The notes: a model not told the origin generated them from the sequence alone. Positions 33,594 to 43,937 are shown, numbered from the stretch's first letter. The stretch is DNA of 64,000 nt from Ascarosepion bandense (GCA_037127315.1 JBBBDQ010000346.1:6068501-6132500), one strand, 5' to 3'. Translations and numbers: made by a program.

Positions 33594-34480
33594 CGCATTG
33601 AAGGGAGATCTTGGTAACCCATGCTTTAAGTAAATACAGAAAATTTTACTGAGAGGTACAGACATTACGAACGGCTTCCCTCTACAGCCACTCGTTCAGG
33701 ATCAAAGTATAGTATCTGTTCTCAGGTACTCACTTCCTGCTTGCCGGCCTGGAAGCAATGACCAGCTTTGACAAGCTAAGACCAGCTAAGACAAGCTTTG
33801 TACCCAGTTACCGCATGAAAGGGGGCTGGGAAATCTTTGACCAATGGCCTGGCATAACTCGCACCAGTGCGTGAGTAGGGCAAATCTCTAGACATTACGA
33901 AGGGCTTCCCTCCGCAGTCAGTTAGTCAGGATCAAAGTGTAGTATCTGTTCTCAGATACTCACTTCCTGCAGCACTCGTCACTTAGTGTTATGACCAGCT
34001 TTGACAAGCAATCTCCAGCTAAGACCAAGTTTGTACCCACTTATCGCGTAATCGGAGGCTGGGTGATCATTGACCAGTACTCGCCCAGGTTCCCCACGTT
34101 AAAAACCGACCTTGTGTCACAACTCGCTCCAGTGGGGAAGTAGGGTAAATTCCGACATTACGAAGGGCTTTATCTGTATAAAATGTCTGTGATCTTAGAT
34201 TATGTTCGATTTCCTGTTACAAAAATAGGCAGTAGAATATGCCATGAATACATTTCTGACCTTAGTTCTCTGATTGGGAAACAGAAGGAAATGTATATAC
34301 AGCATAAATCAAAGGAAATAATGATAATAATAATAATAATAATAATTGGAAAAACTTCCGATAGACACATTGGTAGACCATGGCTTCAACAGATACTAAA
34401 CAATATACTCACAATTATAGCTGACACATTACGAAGAGCTTTATTTATGTAAAATATATGCAATATTAGTTTGTTGGTTC
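33438..34480 (+). repeat. (TAA)n, ~230-bp tandem duplication and LINE L 3' ends
   Basis: (TAA)n at 33516-33592. The unit starting 'gacattacgaa' at 33661 repeats at 33891 (230 bp apart, both with 'gaccagctttgacaagc' and 'tagtatctgttctcag'), and its first bases recur at 34153. 34144-34346 resembles the 3' end of LINE L and finishes in (TAA)8 at 34322-34345. The segment after it reads 'LQQILNNILTIIADTLRRAL', a typical end for this LINE type. Confidence 0.55.
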
Positions 34481-34544
34481 TTTTTGTTTTTTTGTTTTTT
34501 TATATATAAAAATGATCAGTGGAAAATGTCATAAAGTCATTTCG

Positions 34545-35110
34545 GAGCTTCTTCTTCTATGTTCCATCTCTTTCCAGGACATGGGCAATTATAGCCTTCC
34601 ACGTTGCTATTTCCCTTGTAACTCTTAGCGCGTTTTCTCCTGTTACCATACCCAAAACCCGCTCTTCCATTCATCTGCTCAAGCCCCTCAAATATGTTAT
34701 CTGCTGCTTTTCTCTCTTTCCCTCTATCTGACCTGTGAGTATCAGATTCTCCAAGCCTTCCTTCCTTCCTCATTACATGTCCCAAGAGCTTCAGCTATCT
34801 TTTCCTGATGCTCAGCATTAACTTTCTTTTCGTTTCCATCCTTTCTAAAACCTCATCATTGCTCACATGCTCGATCCATGATATCCGCACCATCCTTCTG
34901 TAGAACCACATTTCAGTTACTTCAAGCTTTTCCTTTATCTTTGATGATATCGTCCAGCATTCACTGCCATATCGAAGAATTGACATCTCATAACAATCCA
35001 GTACTTCTTTACTTGTTTCTAGCGAAATTTTCCTGTCTCTTAATACTCTACTCAGCTTCTTGAATGCGTCTTCAGACATGCCAATTCGCCATCTTCTTTG
35101 GTCTTCAGAA
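34545..35110 (-). pseudogene. LINE R, RT C-terminal copy
   Basis: Minus strand, R 3' tip at 34545. 34795-35247 is open and reads 'RRWRIGMSEDAFKKLSRVLR', 'DRKISLETSKEVLDCYEMSI', 'AEMWF'-like 'VTEMWFYRRMVRISWIEHVS', 'NDEVLERMETKRKLMLSIRK'. One frameshift separates this from the last 80 codons. 5'-truncated. Confidence 0.85.
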
Positions 35111-35156
35111 AGAAATATATATGCAACAGAAATCAAAATACAAATATTAATGCTAC

Positions 35157-35174
35157 TATTACTACTACTACTAC

Positions 35175-35222
<48 letters not shown>
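35157..35222. repeat. (TAC/TAA)n microsatellite
   Basis: Begins as TAC units and changes to TAA, immediately before a LINE L fragment. Confidence 0.9.
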
Positions 35223-35224
35223 AA

Positions 35225-35690
35225 ATCGTCACAATAGAGTGGACCAAAATTTACACTAGACTATGTGCAAACATTTTCGAAAAGAAGTTAACAAACACTG
35301 CTATGAAAATCAACCTGCAACGTTTACAGAAATAGAAGACATCACAGTTCTATGGGAATATACCATCTATACAGACAGGAAGAATAAATCAAATAGGACG
35401 AAATTTGAAAACTATCGGAGTAAAAAAATGTGAAAATTAAAAGCAAAAATAGTACCAGTCGTAGTAGGTGCGCTTGGAACTATTAAAAAGGAATATAACA
35501 ACACAATGTATAAATCCCTAAAAATCCCAGTTTAACAGAAATACAAAAAAAATCCTGATATATGCAGCCCACACACTAAGGAGAAGTTTGTCAATGTAAC
35601 GGTAGTGATGTTATGGGAGTTAGAAAAACAAATCATGAAATGTAGTCGTAACAACATTCCCCTACCTGTGTTATGTCTTCCTGCAGACTT
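35225..35690 (+). pseudogene. LINE L, C-terminal endonuclease-like remnant
   Basis: Conceptual reading across frames: 'NQPATFTEIEDITVLWEYTI', 'YTDRKNKSNRTKFEN', 'KAKIVPVVVGALGTIKKEY'. The signature '(A/V)(T/I)(I/V)PVV(I/V)GALG...K' with an upstream '.TDR....RPD' is found at the C-terminus of LINEs with a restriction-like endonuclease. Here the RPD motif is altered ('RTK') and the 'IDV' strand is lost. Dead fragment. Confidence 0.55.
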
Positions 35691-35747
35691 GGTAGGCAGT
35701 GTGATCAAAGAAAAAATCGAAATATAATCATGATTATGATGATGATG

Positions 35748-35755
<8 letters not shown>

Positions 35756-35800
<45 letters not shown>

Positions 35801-36658
35801 GCAAGATGTTCGCGTGTCTATCTGTCTGTTTGTCTGTATGTCCTTTATACAAATCCACAATTTTTATCCGATTCTTACCAATCTTCAAACAATTATTCTT
35901 TAGGCATCCGGTGAGGTCATGGTTTACTTATTTTTTCTGATCCTTCCCCCTGATATCAGAAAATCGATACTACAATATCCGATCAGATCTGATCAAGATC
36001 AAGATTTCAGCCCTTTTATCGTGGTTCTTGCTGCAGAATTTACTCTAACTTGGTAAAATTATAGTTTTTAGTCTTAAAAATTAGTAGATCTTCTCAGACG
36101 ACTCATTTTCCCCGATATCGGAAATCGATGCCCCCGATATTCTATCGAATCTGATCAAAAACCGATATTCAGCCATCAATATGGCTCATTTTCTCCAATT
36201 TTACTCCCGATGGGTACGATAAGTTTTCATGAACGGACTTACTTAGGTTAGTTTATTCTTAGATGACTTATTTGACCTCCGGTATTGGAAATCGATACCC
36301 CGATATCCTATCGGATCTGATCAAAATCAGGTTTTCAGCCCTTTTATTTTGTTTTTTTGTTCTTCGGGTTTTGCTTTAAGTAGGTATAATTGTAGTTATT
36401 AGTCTCAGCCAGGATACCATTCACCCAGAGGACTTATTTGACCTTCAAAATTTAGTTTGCAACGGAAAACTTGACATCGATACATAAAATTAAAATTTGA
36501 TTTAAATCCATTCATTTTAGTAAGTTCTACGGCTTCGAGATCAATCTTTCAACAACATACGTTTTTCGTGCCAAAGTCCAAAGAGCCTGAGCTCCAGGAC
36601 CATGGATTAGTTCTGAAGCTTTTTTTTACACCTGAGCAACACCGAACTATACTGCTAG
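35756..36658 (+). mobile_element. non-autonomous Helitron H2 with internal repeats
   Basis: 3' end is 'cctgagcaacaccgaa' then 'actgctag' before T, the same hairpin/CTAG end as H1 but with decayed stem. The 5' side is a (TA)n array (35756-35794) followed by 'ggcaagatgttcgcgtgtc', as in H1's interior. It has three copies of a ~165-bp segment with 'gatatcggaaatcgat' and 'tatcggatctgatcaa' (near 35950, 36115 and 36280). No genes. Confidence 0.65.
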
Positions 36659-36889
36659 TAATTATAATAAAAATCAAAGCTAATCGCTCAAACATGGTGA
36701 TAAATAACAGAAAATAAATGTGCTTCCTGGAGGTTCATGTCAACTGTAATGAATATCTGAATATCTTCAGAAGACTTATCAACATAGAAAGATCTTGAAG
36801 TGGAAATCTAAAAACGTGTAGGACATATGAACATCGATAATTTTAGTTGTAGTTGGAACCCTTCGGTTTGACTGGAAAAGGTCCCGATA

Positions 36890-37140
36890 TATGTATTTAA
36901 GTGATCCCTGGTAACCCATGCTTTAAATAAATACTAAAATTGTACACTCACCTTACAAAAAACTTTATTTATGTCAAATACGTGCGATCTTATGCTTAGT
37001 AATTTTTTTATTTACTTATATTTTATCACAAAAAGACTCAGTGAAAACGCCATGATGTTATTTTTTTATCCTATATTTTGGTTTGCGATCCGAAAGCAAA
37101 TGAATATGCAACAGAAATCAAAGGAAATAATAAAGATACA
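36890..37140 (+). mobile_element. LINE L 3' end fragment
   Basis: 'cctggtaacccatgctttaa' and 'aaactttatttatgtcaaat' recur at 33.6, 34.4 and here. It ends near 'caacagaaatcaaaggaaat' plus a short A/T tail as at 34.3 kb. Confidence 0.5.
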
Positions 37141-38019
37141 AAGTAAACAAGAAAATATTCAATCGTCTACTCTACGTGGATGATCTCAAAATGAGTTGAA
37201 AGGTGAACTCAATACTATAAGTTATTTCAGTGTTGACACCGGTATGGATTTCGGATTTGATAAATGTGCAAAAAAAAAAAAAAACATTCAAGAAGGAGAG
37301 AATTGCAGAAACACATTCAACAGATCTCGATTTTGTCCCAACGATTAGGGGTCTGAACCAAGAAGATGTTTTATTGAAGTTATAATAATATTACTATTAT
37401 TAACAATAACTGGTTTTAACCCGTGACATTTCACGGTTCTCTTATTTAAAATTTCTTATGAATAATAATTCTTTATTTAATGATTGAATAACCTTACGGT
37501 GAGTTCTATGACAATAAAATATCCATAGAAATACTCTCTATTGCATCATTAAATATTTGAACTTAAGAACTTTATATTATAATTACCAACATGAACATGA
37601 AATAATTATTTAATAATTATTTACTGATCATTCTCTTATAAATAATAGGGTGCAAATGAAAAAATGTGAAATTGTCAATTTTTATATCAGGTAAACAGAC
37701 GTTAAACACATCTGTTTTTCCTTCCTTATATTTTCTTGCTGAAATTAATTAACGCTTTATCTCATATTTCTAGCGTGATAAAAAATAGTAAATATATTAT
37801 TAGACATTAGTGGAAGATAAAAACTTCTTCCATTTTTTTTTACTGAAACCAAGTTGCATCTCAGATATCTCCTTTGTCTTTCCAAGCGATCAAAACAGAA
37901 TAGTACATTATTTATGAGGTATTGGCAGGACGCAACGGTCGTATGAACTAGATAACTAACGAAGAAAAGGACAAGCACTGTTATTATTAAAAGACAATAT
38001 TCTATATGACATAAGAACT
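37141..38019. other. AT-rich, nothing recognised
   Basis: AT-rich; contains a 14-base A-run near 37270. No gene or window repeat seen. Confidence 0.4.
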
Positions 38020-38400
38020 TGAAAGCCAGAGGAAATAAGGCCAGAAGCCAAAATATGTGGTTGGAAACAGCCAGGACAAGATCTTGTGAGATCTTAACAT
38101 CAAAATTGATAACATTCTTGAGGCCACCAAACCAGACATCCCACGTCTTTAAAAGATACCTCCAAAAATACAAGCAAAAATTGATGTGGCTGTTTTTAGT
38201 GACCAAAATATTAAGGTCAAAATAACTGACAAGCTTGAGAAATGCAACGTTCTCTGGATTCAATTTATTAAAATGTATGACGTTCAAGCCAAAATTGTCC
38301 CAGTTATATTTGTGGAGTTTCGGTCTATACCACCGAACTTTTTAAAATTATATAAAGAAAATCGGAATAACATTTAGAGCATACAAACGTTTCATAAGTT
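38020..38400 (+). pseudogene. LINE L, restriction-like endonuclease remnant
   Basis: Reads 'ATKPDIPRL', then, after a stop, 'IDVAVFSDQNIKVKITDKLE' and 'KCNVLWIQ', 'AKIVPVIFVEFRSIPPNFLK'. The spacing PD ... IDVAV.SD ... EK ... VPV is that of the PD-(D/E)XK-type domain in several LINE lineages. The canonical 'VIGALG' is degraded to 'IFVEFR'. The long opposite-strand frame 37757-38287 is a shadow. Confidence 0.55.
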
Positions 38401-38864
38401 TGTTTTTTGTCATTGTATATATACTTCGAAAGGTGATATTCTGTTTGAAGTCGGACTACTTAATAGAAAACACACATAAGATATTTGAGTTGGAAATAAA
38501 TACATTTGCGGAAAAAATAACAAAAGTAACTCACACCCATTTAAATACTAAAGTCAAAAGGTCATTCTTCTTTTCTGTCATCTCGTGACATTGATCTTCA
38601 AGAATAGACAGTAGCTTATTTGCTAATTAGCTTGAAGTAACTTAGCAGTGATATATAGAGATCAAGTTTTAAAACTGACATCGCTAAATCACAGATAAGC
38701 TATTTGTCAAAGATCAATAAGTCTGGAAAAGAACCACCACATAAATCGATTCCTAACCAATATCACTTTTCAATTCTAACAAGTGTCAGGGATTCTTCAA
38801 GGATTCTTCTTCCACAAAAATAACCTTTTTTTTATTGGTATACCTTTCTATTTAGGTAACTCTA
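38401..38864. other. nothing recognised
   Basis: AT-rich; nothing supported. Confidence 0.4.
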
Positions 38865-38944
38865 CAACGATTGCCTCTCTGCTTCATACTTTCCACCTTG
38901 TTGGAAGACTTTATCTATAGTTCCTGTTTTAAGAATTATGATGA

Positions 38945-39362
38945 TGAAGGAAAAAATAGAAGCAACTGAAATGTGGTTCTAAAGAAGGGTGTTGTGAATA
39001 TGATGGATCGAGCATGTTAGCAGTGATGAGGTTTTGGAAATGATGGAAACGTAAAGGAAATTAATACTGATCATCAGGAAGAGACAGCTGACGTTCTTGG
39101 AATATGCAATGAGGAAAGACAGCTTGGAGAACCTGATACTAACAGGCCAGATAGAGGGGAAAAGAGACAAGGGAAAGCAGCGGATAACATATTTGAAGAA
39201 CCTAATCAATTGGATGATGGAACGAGGGTTGCATGGTTTAACAGGAGAAGGCATGCTAAGAGCCACCAGGGATAGGGAGACGTGGAAAGCCATGATCGAC
39301 TACATCCTAAAAAACAGGGCACATGGAAGAAGAAGAAGAAGAAGAAGAAGAAGAAGAAGAAG
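38945..39362 (+). mobile_element. LINE R, 3' copy with (GAA)n tail, inside J
   Basis: 5'-truncated R: 'EATEMWF'-like start, then frame 39097-39369 'MEYAMRKDSLENLILTGQIE', 'GKRDKGKQRITYLKNLINWM'. After the stop region comes 'agggcacatgg' and a (GAA)12 tail. The tail shows R ends in GAA repeats, as RTE-type LINEs end in simple repeats. Confidence 0.85.
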
Positions 39363-40214
39363 AATCTGACTCCTCTAACTATCGCCATATTAGCCACTTT
39401 TCATTAAGTTATTCAAGGCACCAATCAATGAAGTGGTTAAGCATCTCACGTCTCGACAAGCAATATGGTCTCCTCTTTGCCAGGTATACTGCTGATATGC
39501 TAATGGCCAACATTGAATATGCATACCAGGCTCTTGATAATAACAGTGACTCTCAAACTGTGGCTCAAGATATCTTGAAAGCATTTGACAGGGTTTGGCA
39601 TGCTGCTATTTCGCAAAAGCTCCAGGGTAATGGTATTATTGAGTGGCTGTCTGATTTGATCCAGTCATTCCGATGAAATTGTGAAATGAAGGTCGATTTG
39701 AACGGGCAAGCGTCCAGATCCTTTCACACGAACGCAGGTGTCCATCAAGGCTCTATCCTCGACCCTACTCTGTTTCTTATCTTTATCAACGACTAGCAGT
39801 ATAGCCCGGCGTTGCTCGGATGTGATGAAACTTTTAAAACTAATCATGGTACTGGAGCTCAGACTCTTTGGACTTTGGTACGAAAGTCTAAAAAGCAATA
39901 GTTGTTTCAAGTTAAAGCGAAACCGTAGACTGAAAGAAAAATGAATGGATGTAAGTCAAATTTTCATTTCCTGGTATCGATATCAAATATGTTTTTTGTT
40001 GTAAACTGAATTTTGAAGGCTAAATAAGTCCTCTGAGTAAAGGGTATCATGGCTGAGACTAAGAACTACGATTATACCTACTTAGAGCCAAACCCGAAGC
40101 AAAAACAAACTTAAACGGGCTGAAAAAATACAGATATACAGACAGATTAACAGACACACACACACACACACACAAACATATTGTCTTTCATATATATATA
40201 TATATATATATATA

Positions 40215-40527
40215 TGACTAATATCTTATGCTCTCATTACGATTGTGCTCTCAGGAGAAGAAAATTTTAAAAACAGTTTCCACTTCTGCTATTCCACTTC
40301 AGAGATTAATTGAGTTCTCTCGGTGACTGGCGTGTGAATACACTGCTTATATACAACACATTAAAATTTCCGTTCTCTGATTCCATGCGTCGATGGCTTA
40401 AGGAGTAACGACTCCGACTGACACCAAATCGGTCGAGTTTCGATCCCGACTGGAAGAAAGTGGATGCGTCTAGCCACACTGATGAGCTGCGATACAGCGA
40501 AACAAGCTTGTATGTGGATGACTAACA
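40215..40527 (+). mobile_element. HHR-SINE, best-preserved copy, in Helitron (TA)n
   Basis: Starts 'tgactaatatcttatgctct', with the 5' block to about 40380, an A-box-like 'tggcttaaggag' (40393-40404), a B-box-like 'ggtcgagtttcgatccc' (40431-40447), and the hammerhead at 40471-40523; it ends 'gatgactaac' before (TA)n. Flanks are the Helitron's own internal TA tract (compare H1 near 33075), so it inserted into (TA)n. Length about 312 bp. Confidence 0.85.
40471..40523 (+). ncRNA. hammerhead ribozyme, complete and fully paired
   Basis: Stem I 'ccaca' (40474-40478) pairs perfectly with 'tgtgg' (40513-40517). Core CTGATGA at 40479-40485. Stem II GCTG/CAGC (40486-40489 with 40495-40498), loop 'cgata'. 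GAAA at 40499-40502. Stem III is within the 10-base palindrome 'acaagcttgt' (40502-40511). Cleavage triplet GTA, cut after 40512. Every conserved base is present. Type I. The palindromic stem III could let two RNAs pair, as known for newt and Penelope hammerheads with short stem III. Confidence 0.85.
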
Positions 40528-41444
40528 TATATATATTATCGATTTTCTGCACTATTGTAAGAACTGCGACCTTGAAACTTCTGAATATCGTTTCTTATGT
40601 TTTTGTCTATGAGTGTATCAAATTTGATTAAAATCGGACCACTCCTTCTATAACCCGATTTATTCGATCATAGAATTTCGATATTTTTCGATATTCATCA
40701 GCAGTACCGTCAAAACCTAGCTAAGAACACTCGCAGACGTTTATAGTACAACTGTGTAAATTTTCAAGAAAATCGGTTCAGCCGTTTCGGAGTCTATAGG
40801 TAACAGACTCACACACACACACACACACAGAGAAAGTTCTATTTATAAATAAGTTTAGATCTTCCTGATGTCATCAGTTCCCAAGTAGGCATCTATGTAG
40901 ATGGCACGATTATTTACTCCCGTTTTAATATGAAATCTACCAAGGCGGACAAAGTAAACCTGGCTTCTGAACTTGAATAGGACTTCCAACCAGTGGTTAA
41001 CTGGAGCAGAAAATGGCTTGTAGAAAATCTGCTCTCCTTTAAGAAACATAGAGAAACTTATTCGATCGCCATCAGCACGACTACTGGTATCCTCTTGTAG
41101 ATAAACATACTGCGTGTATTTGGTCTCACGAATGTTGGGTCTCTCTCTCGAGGCAGAAAGGTTTTTCTCGTCAGAATCCCTCGTATACATTTATAAATAT
41201 TGCATTCATCCGTGCCTTTAAATACTGTTGCCATATTTGATCTGGTGCTCCTATTATTCATTTCGAAGTTCTTAATAAAATCCGAAGAAGGATCTGCAAT
41301 ATAATCGATGATAACGTGGCATCTTGACTTCAGTCACTTTCTCACCGACGTGACAAAACTTTTCATTCTCAATTTTCAACAGATATTTTCACGGCAACTG
41401 CTCCAACAAGCTCTTTCCCCTGGTGACCGAATACATGAATTTAA

Positions 41445-41752
41445 GCATGCTTTGTGGTGCAGTGGATATCGGCTCGGAACGAGAAATCGGCGAGCCGAGT
41501 TCGAATTCCAGTTGAATTCATTGCATTCACTTACGCGCAAATACCCTTGGGAAAGGTATTAATCCGTCTCTTCCTTCCAGTTATGGGTTAAATAACAGGA
41601 CAGATTGGGTTCTACAGCCTTGGCTGGCAACCAGTCTACCACAGAAAGCAATGGCAACCTACTGCGAGATAATCTTCTGCCCAGTCAGTCATGTCTCTTT
41701 CGAGACATGATCGTCCAAGAGTGTTTCACGTATGGCATTTAACTGACTGACT
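41445..41752 (+). mobile_element. SINE-A copy inside J (first)
   Basis: Full-length, well preserved: B-box 'gagttcgaattcc', tail hairpin 'catgtctc'/'gagacatg' perfect, ending 'aactgactga'. Sits in the J coding region after 'atgaatttaa'. Confidence 0.93.
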
Positions 41753-41763
41753 AGATTAGCGGG

Positions 41764-42069
41764 TGAGCATTCTGGTGCAGTGGATATCGACTCGGAACGA
41801 GAAATCGGGGAGCCGAATTCCAATTGAATTCCTCGCATTCACTTATGCACAAATACTCTTGGGAAAGGTATTACTTCTTCTCTTCCCTCTTATTATGGGT
41901 TAAATAATAGGACAGATTGGGTTCTTTAGTCTTGGCCGACAACCAGTCTACCGAAGAAAGGAATAGCAACCTACTGCGAGATAATCTTCTACCCAGTCAG
42001 TTATGTTTCTTTCGATACATGATCGCACATTGCGTGTATGACGTATGGCATTTAACCGACTGACTGACT
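41764..42069 (+). mobile_element. SINE-A copy inside J (second)
   Basis: Full-length, more diverged. Flanked by 'ctagattagcggg' (41751-41763) and 'ctagattggcgtg' (42068-42080), an imperfect 13-bp target duplication of J sequence. Confidence 0.88.
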
Positions 42070-42365
42070 AGATTGGCGTGTAGGTCCCATCTTTTCACCG
42101 TTGAAATAATTAAATGTAATCACCACATCTACTCCAATAGTTCTTTTCTTGGACCTCAGTCTGTGGAACTCTTTTCCGTTTACTTTTTTCCTTGAAAGCT
42201 AGTGTTTAAATATTTAAAACCAACGTTATTTGCCATCTTCCATCTTCTTGAATCCCGTTAAATTTTTATCCTTTACTCAATTCCTCCTGTACCCAGTCGT
42301 TTCTCCTACTTTAGCCACTGCGCACTAGTAGCGACCCCTCTTTGCTTGGCTTGATATAATAATAA

Positions 42366-42700
42366 ATTTCCGAAATTCCCCTTCCGATGCACAATTTATC
42401 CTATTTTAGTACGCGTTTAAAGATAAAATTAGTCTACCAAAGGACTTAAATGACCAGTGCGGTACTGTTAGCCATTTTAAGTGCCTTTTATATCATATTA
42501 AATACAGCATTTTTTTTTAATTGCCTATGTGTTGCCATGTTCTTATGAATCATAATGCTTATTAATGGATCTATTTTAGCGTTTCGTACGGGAAAAATTC
42601 GAGGTTGATTGATAAATCGATTTTATTTGAACTCTCACTAGACCGAAATGTAACAATGAAAAATACTTTAATAAATGAGAGATCTACGCGTATATAAGTT
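42366..42700. other. nothing recognised
   Basis: AT-rich; nothing supported. Confidence 0.4.
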
Positions 42701-42768
42701 CTTCTATGTGCTGTATTCTTTTAGGACGTGATCGGTCATGGCTCTCCATAATTTCCTATCCATATCAA
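42701..42768 (-). mobile_element. LINE R, 3' tip only
   Basis: 'ttcttctatgtgctgta', 'aggacgtgatcggtcatggc' match the R 3' terminus; about 65 bp. Confidence 0.65.
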
Positions 42769-42840
42769 AATGTTTTATTTTTACCATCCCTCTTACTCTC
42801 GGTTCTACTTTCAATTCATATAAATAATTAGAGAGGTGGT

Positions 42841-43064
42841 GGCTTACGGCCATAACGCGTTAAAACACCGGTTCTCATATAATCCCTGAAGTTAAGCAAC
42901 GTCGAACCTGATCAGTACTTAAATGAGTGAACGCTTGGAAATACCAGGTGCTGTAAGCTAGGATGTACAGATGATGAAACGGCATGGAATTGGAAATCAG
43001 GTTTCTAGTTGAGTTCGATGTATTCATTTACACACAGATACGATTGGGAAATGGATGAATCCAC
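42841..43064 (+). mobile_element. 5S-rRNA/tRNA composite SINE-B, diverged
   Basis: 5S-like part 42841-42959: 'ggcttacggccataacgcgt', 'aagttaagcaacgtcgaacc', 'cttggaaataccaggtgctg'. Followed by a decayed tRNA-like head and body ('gggaaatggatgaatccacc'). 3' truncated. Confidence 0.75.
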
Positions 43065-43937
43065 CTTTTGTTCAAACCTCTTGAGGTTTCTCCGATATAT
43101 TCTTTCTGGCAATTGTTACGGTTAATAAAGTAAATTCCTCCATCAAGTTTTGGCTTTTTGTTTTCTTTTGTATTGATTAAGTCTATTTTTTATATTGTGA
43201 TAAATCTTGAGTTTAGATAAATTCTTTTCAGTTGTATTTGTGAGAGATTTTGTGGGCAGAATATTATATTTTTTTGATTTGTTGGGTCTGTCAAGAAGAA
43301 CAGTTTTTCTATGTTGGAATATTTTACGAGTCTTTTGTTTCACATTGAATATGAAATAATTTAAGAATTAAAGGGTCTTGAAAGTATTTTCAATTGATTT
43401 CTCTTCTTCATGTAAACATTGAGGGCTGTAAATTCGGAGTGATTGTAAGTAGAATCTGATGATCATTCTGGATTTTATTTTGTTGCTATGATGGTAATGG
43501 AGGTTTATTAGGTCATTTTTATTAGTTGATTTTTGGTGGATACTAAATTTTTAGCTGCTGTCAACACAGTGTAACATGACGTCTATGAATGATAAAGTAT
43601 TTTTCTTCAATTTTGTATGTAAATTCTATTGTATGTTTGACTTTGTTTAATTTATCTACAATATCCAGTAAGTTAATAGAGCAACATCAACATATCACAA
43701 GTAATTTGATTGTTTAGGAAAAATATTTTGAAAATATTTTACCTCCCACCAATGGGTTAATTATTAGAATTTATCTCAATAAATATATATATTGTATTAG
43801 TGATTAATAAATTATAGGTATAAATCATTATTATCGTCTAAACTTTCTTCCAATCTAAAAATAATTTTCTGCTTTTACATGAACTGTGAATGGGTTGATA
43901 GACCGCAAAAAATCAAATCAATCAGTCATAATCAGCT
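43065..43937. other. AT-rich, nothing recognised
   Basis: No repeat or coding signal seen. Confidence 0.4.

Larger units (their letters stand above)
39793..40859 (-). mobile_element. non-autonomous Helitron H3 in J, exact insertion site
   Basis: Minus-strand Helitron. 3' end 'actgctag' (complement at 39793-39800) with hairpin 'cgagcaacgccggg' like the other Helitrons. 5' end 'tctaaacttatttataaata' (complement ending 40859). Host bases A (39792) and T (40860) rejoin J as 'atcaacgatcttcctgatg', matching the J coding sequence 'attaatgatctcaccgatg'. No target duplication. Contains an HHR-SINE at 40215-40527. No helicase gene, so it depends on an autonomous partner. Confidence 0.88.
38865..42365 (+). 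mobile_element. LINE J copy split by five later insertions
   Basis: J pieces in order: about 38865-38944 (near RT motif 1), 39363-39792 (RT motif A; 'DILKAFDRVWHAAIS' at about 39570), 40860-41444 (after motif C), then 42070-42365 (3' UTR with 'gctcggcttg'-like end). Interrupters: R at 38945-39362, Helitron H3 at 39793-40859 (containing an HHR-SINE), and SINE-A at 41445-41752 and 41764-42069. Joining the J pieces conceptually gives collinear J sequence, so the insertions are later than J. Confidence 0.8.

Noticed and set aside
37757..38287. 176-residue open frame on the minus strand, the longest outside J and R
   Set aside because: The opposite strand carries a LINE endonuclease-like remnant (IDVAV.SD, VPV), so this hydrophobic frame is its shadow; no motif or codon signal of its own.
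41455..41520. Possible true tRNA genes at SINE heads
   Set aside because: The A- and B-box-like motifs are present, but I cannot fold a proper acceptor stem, and the same segment recurs with a long SINE body.
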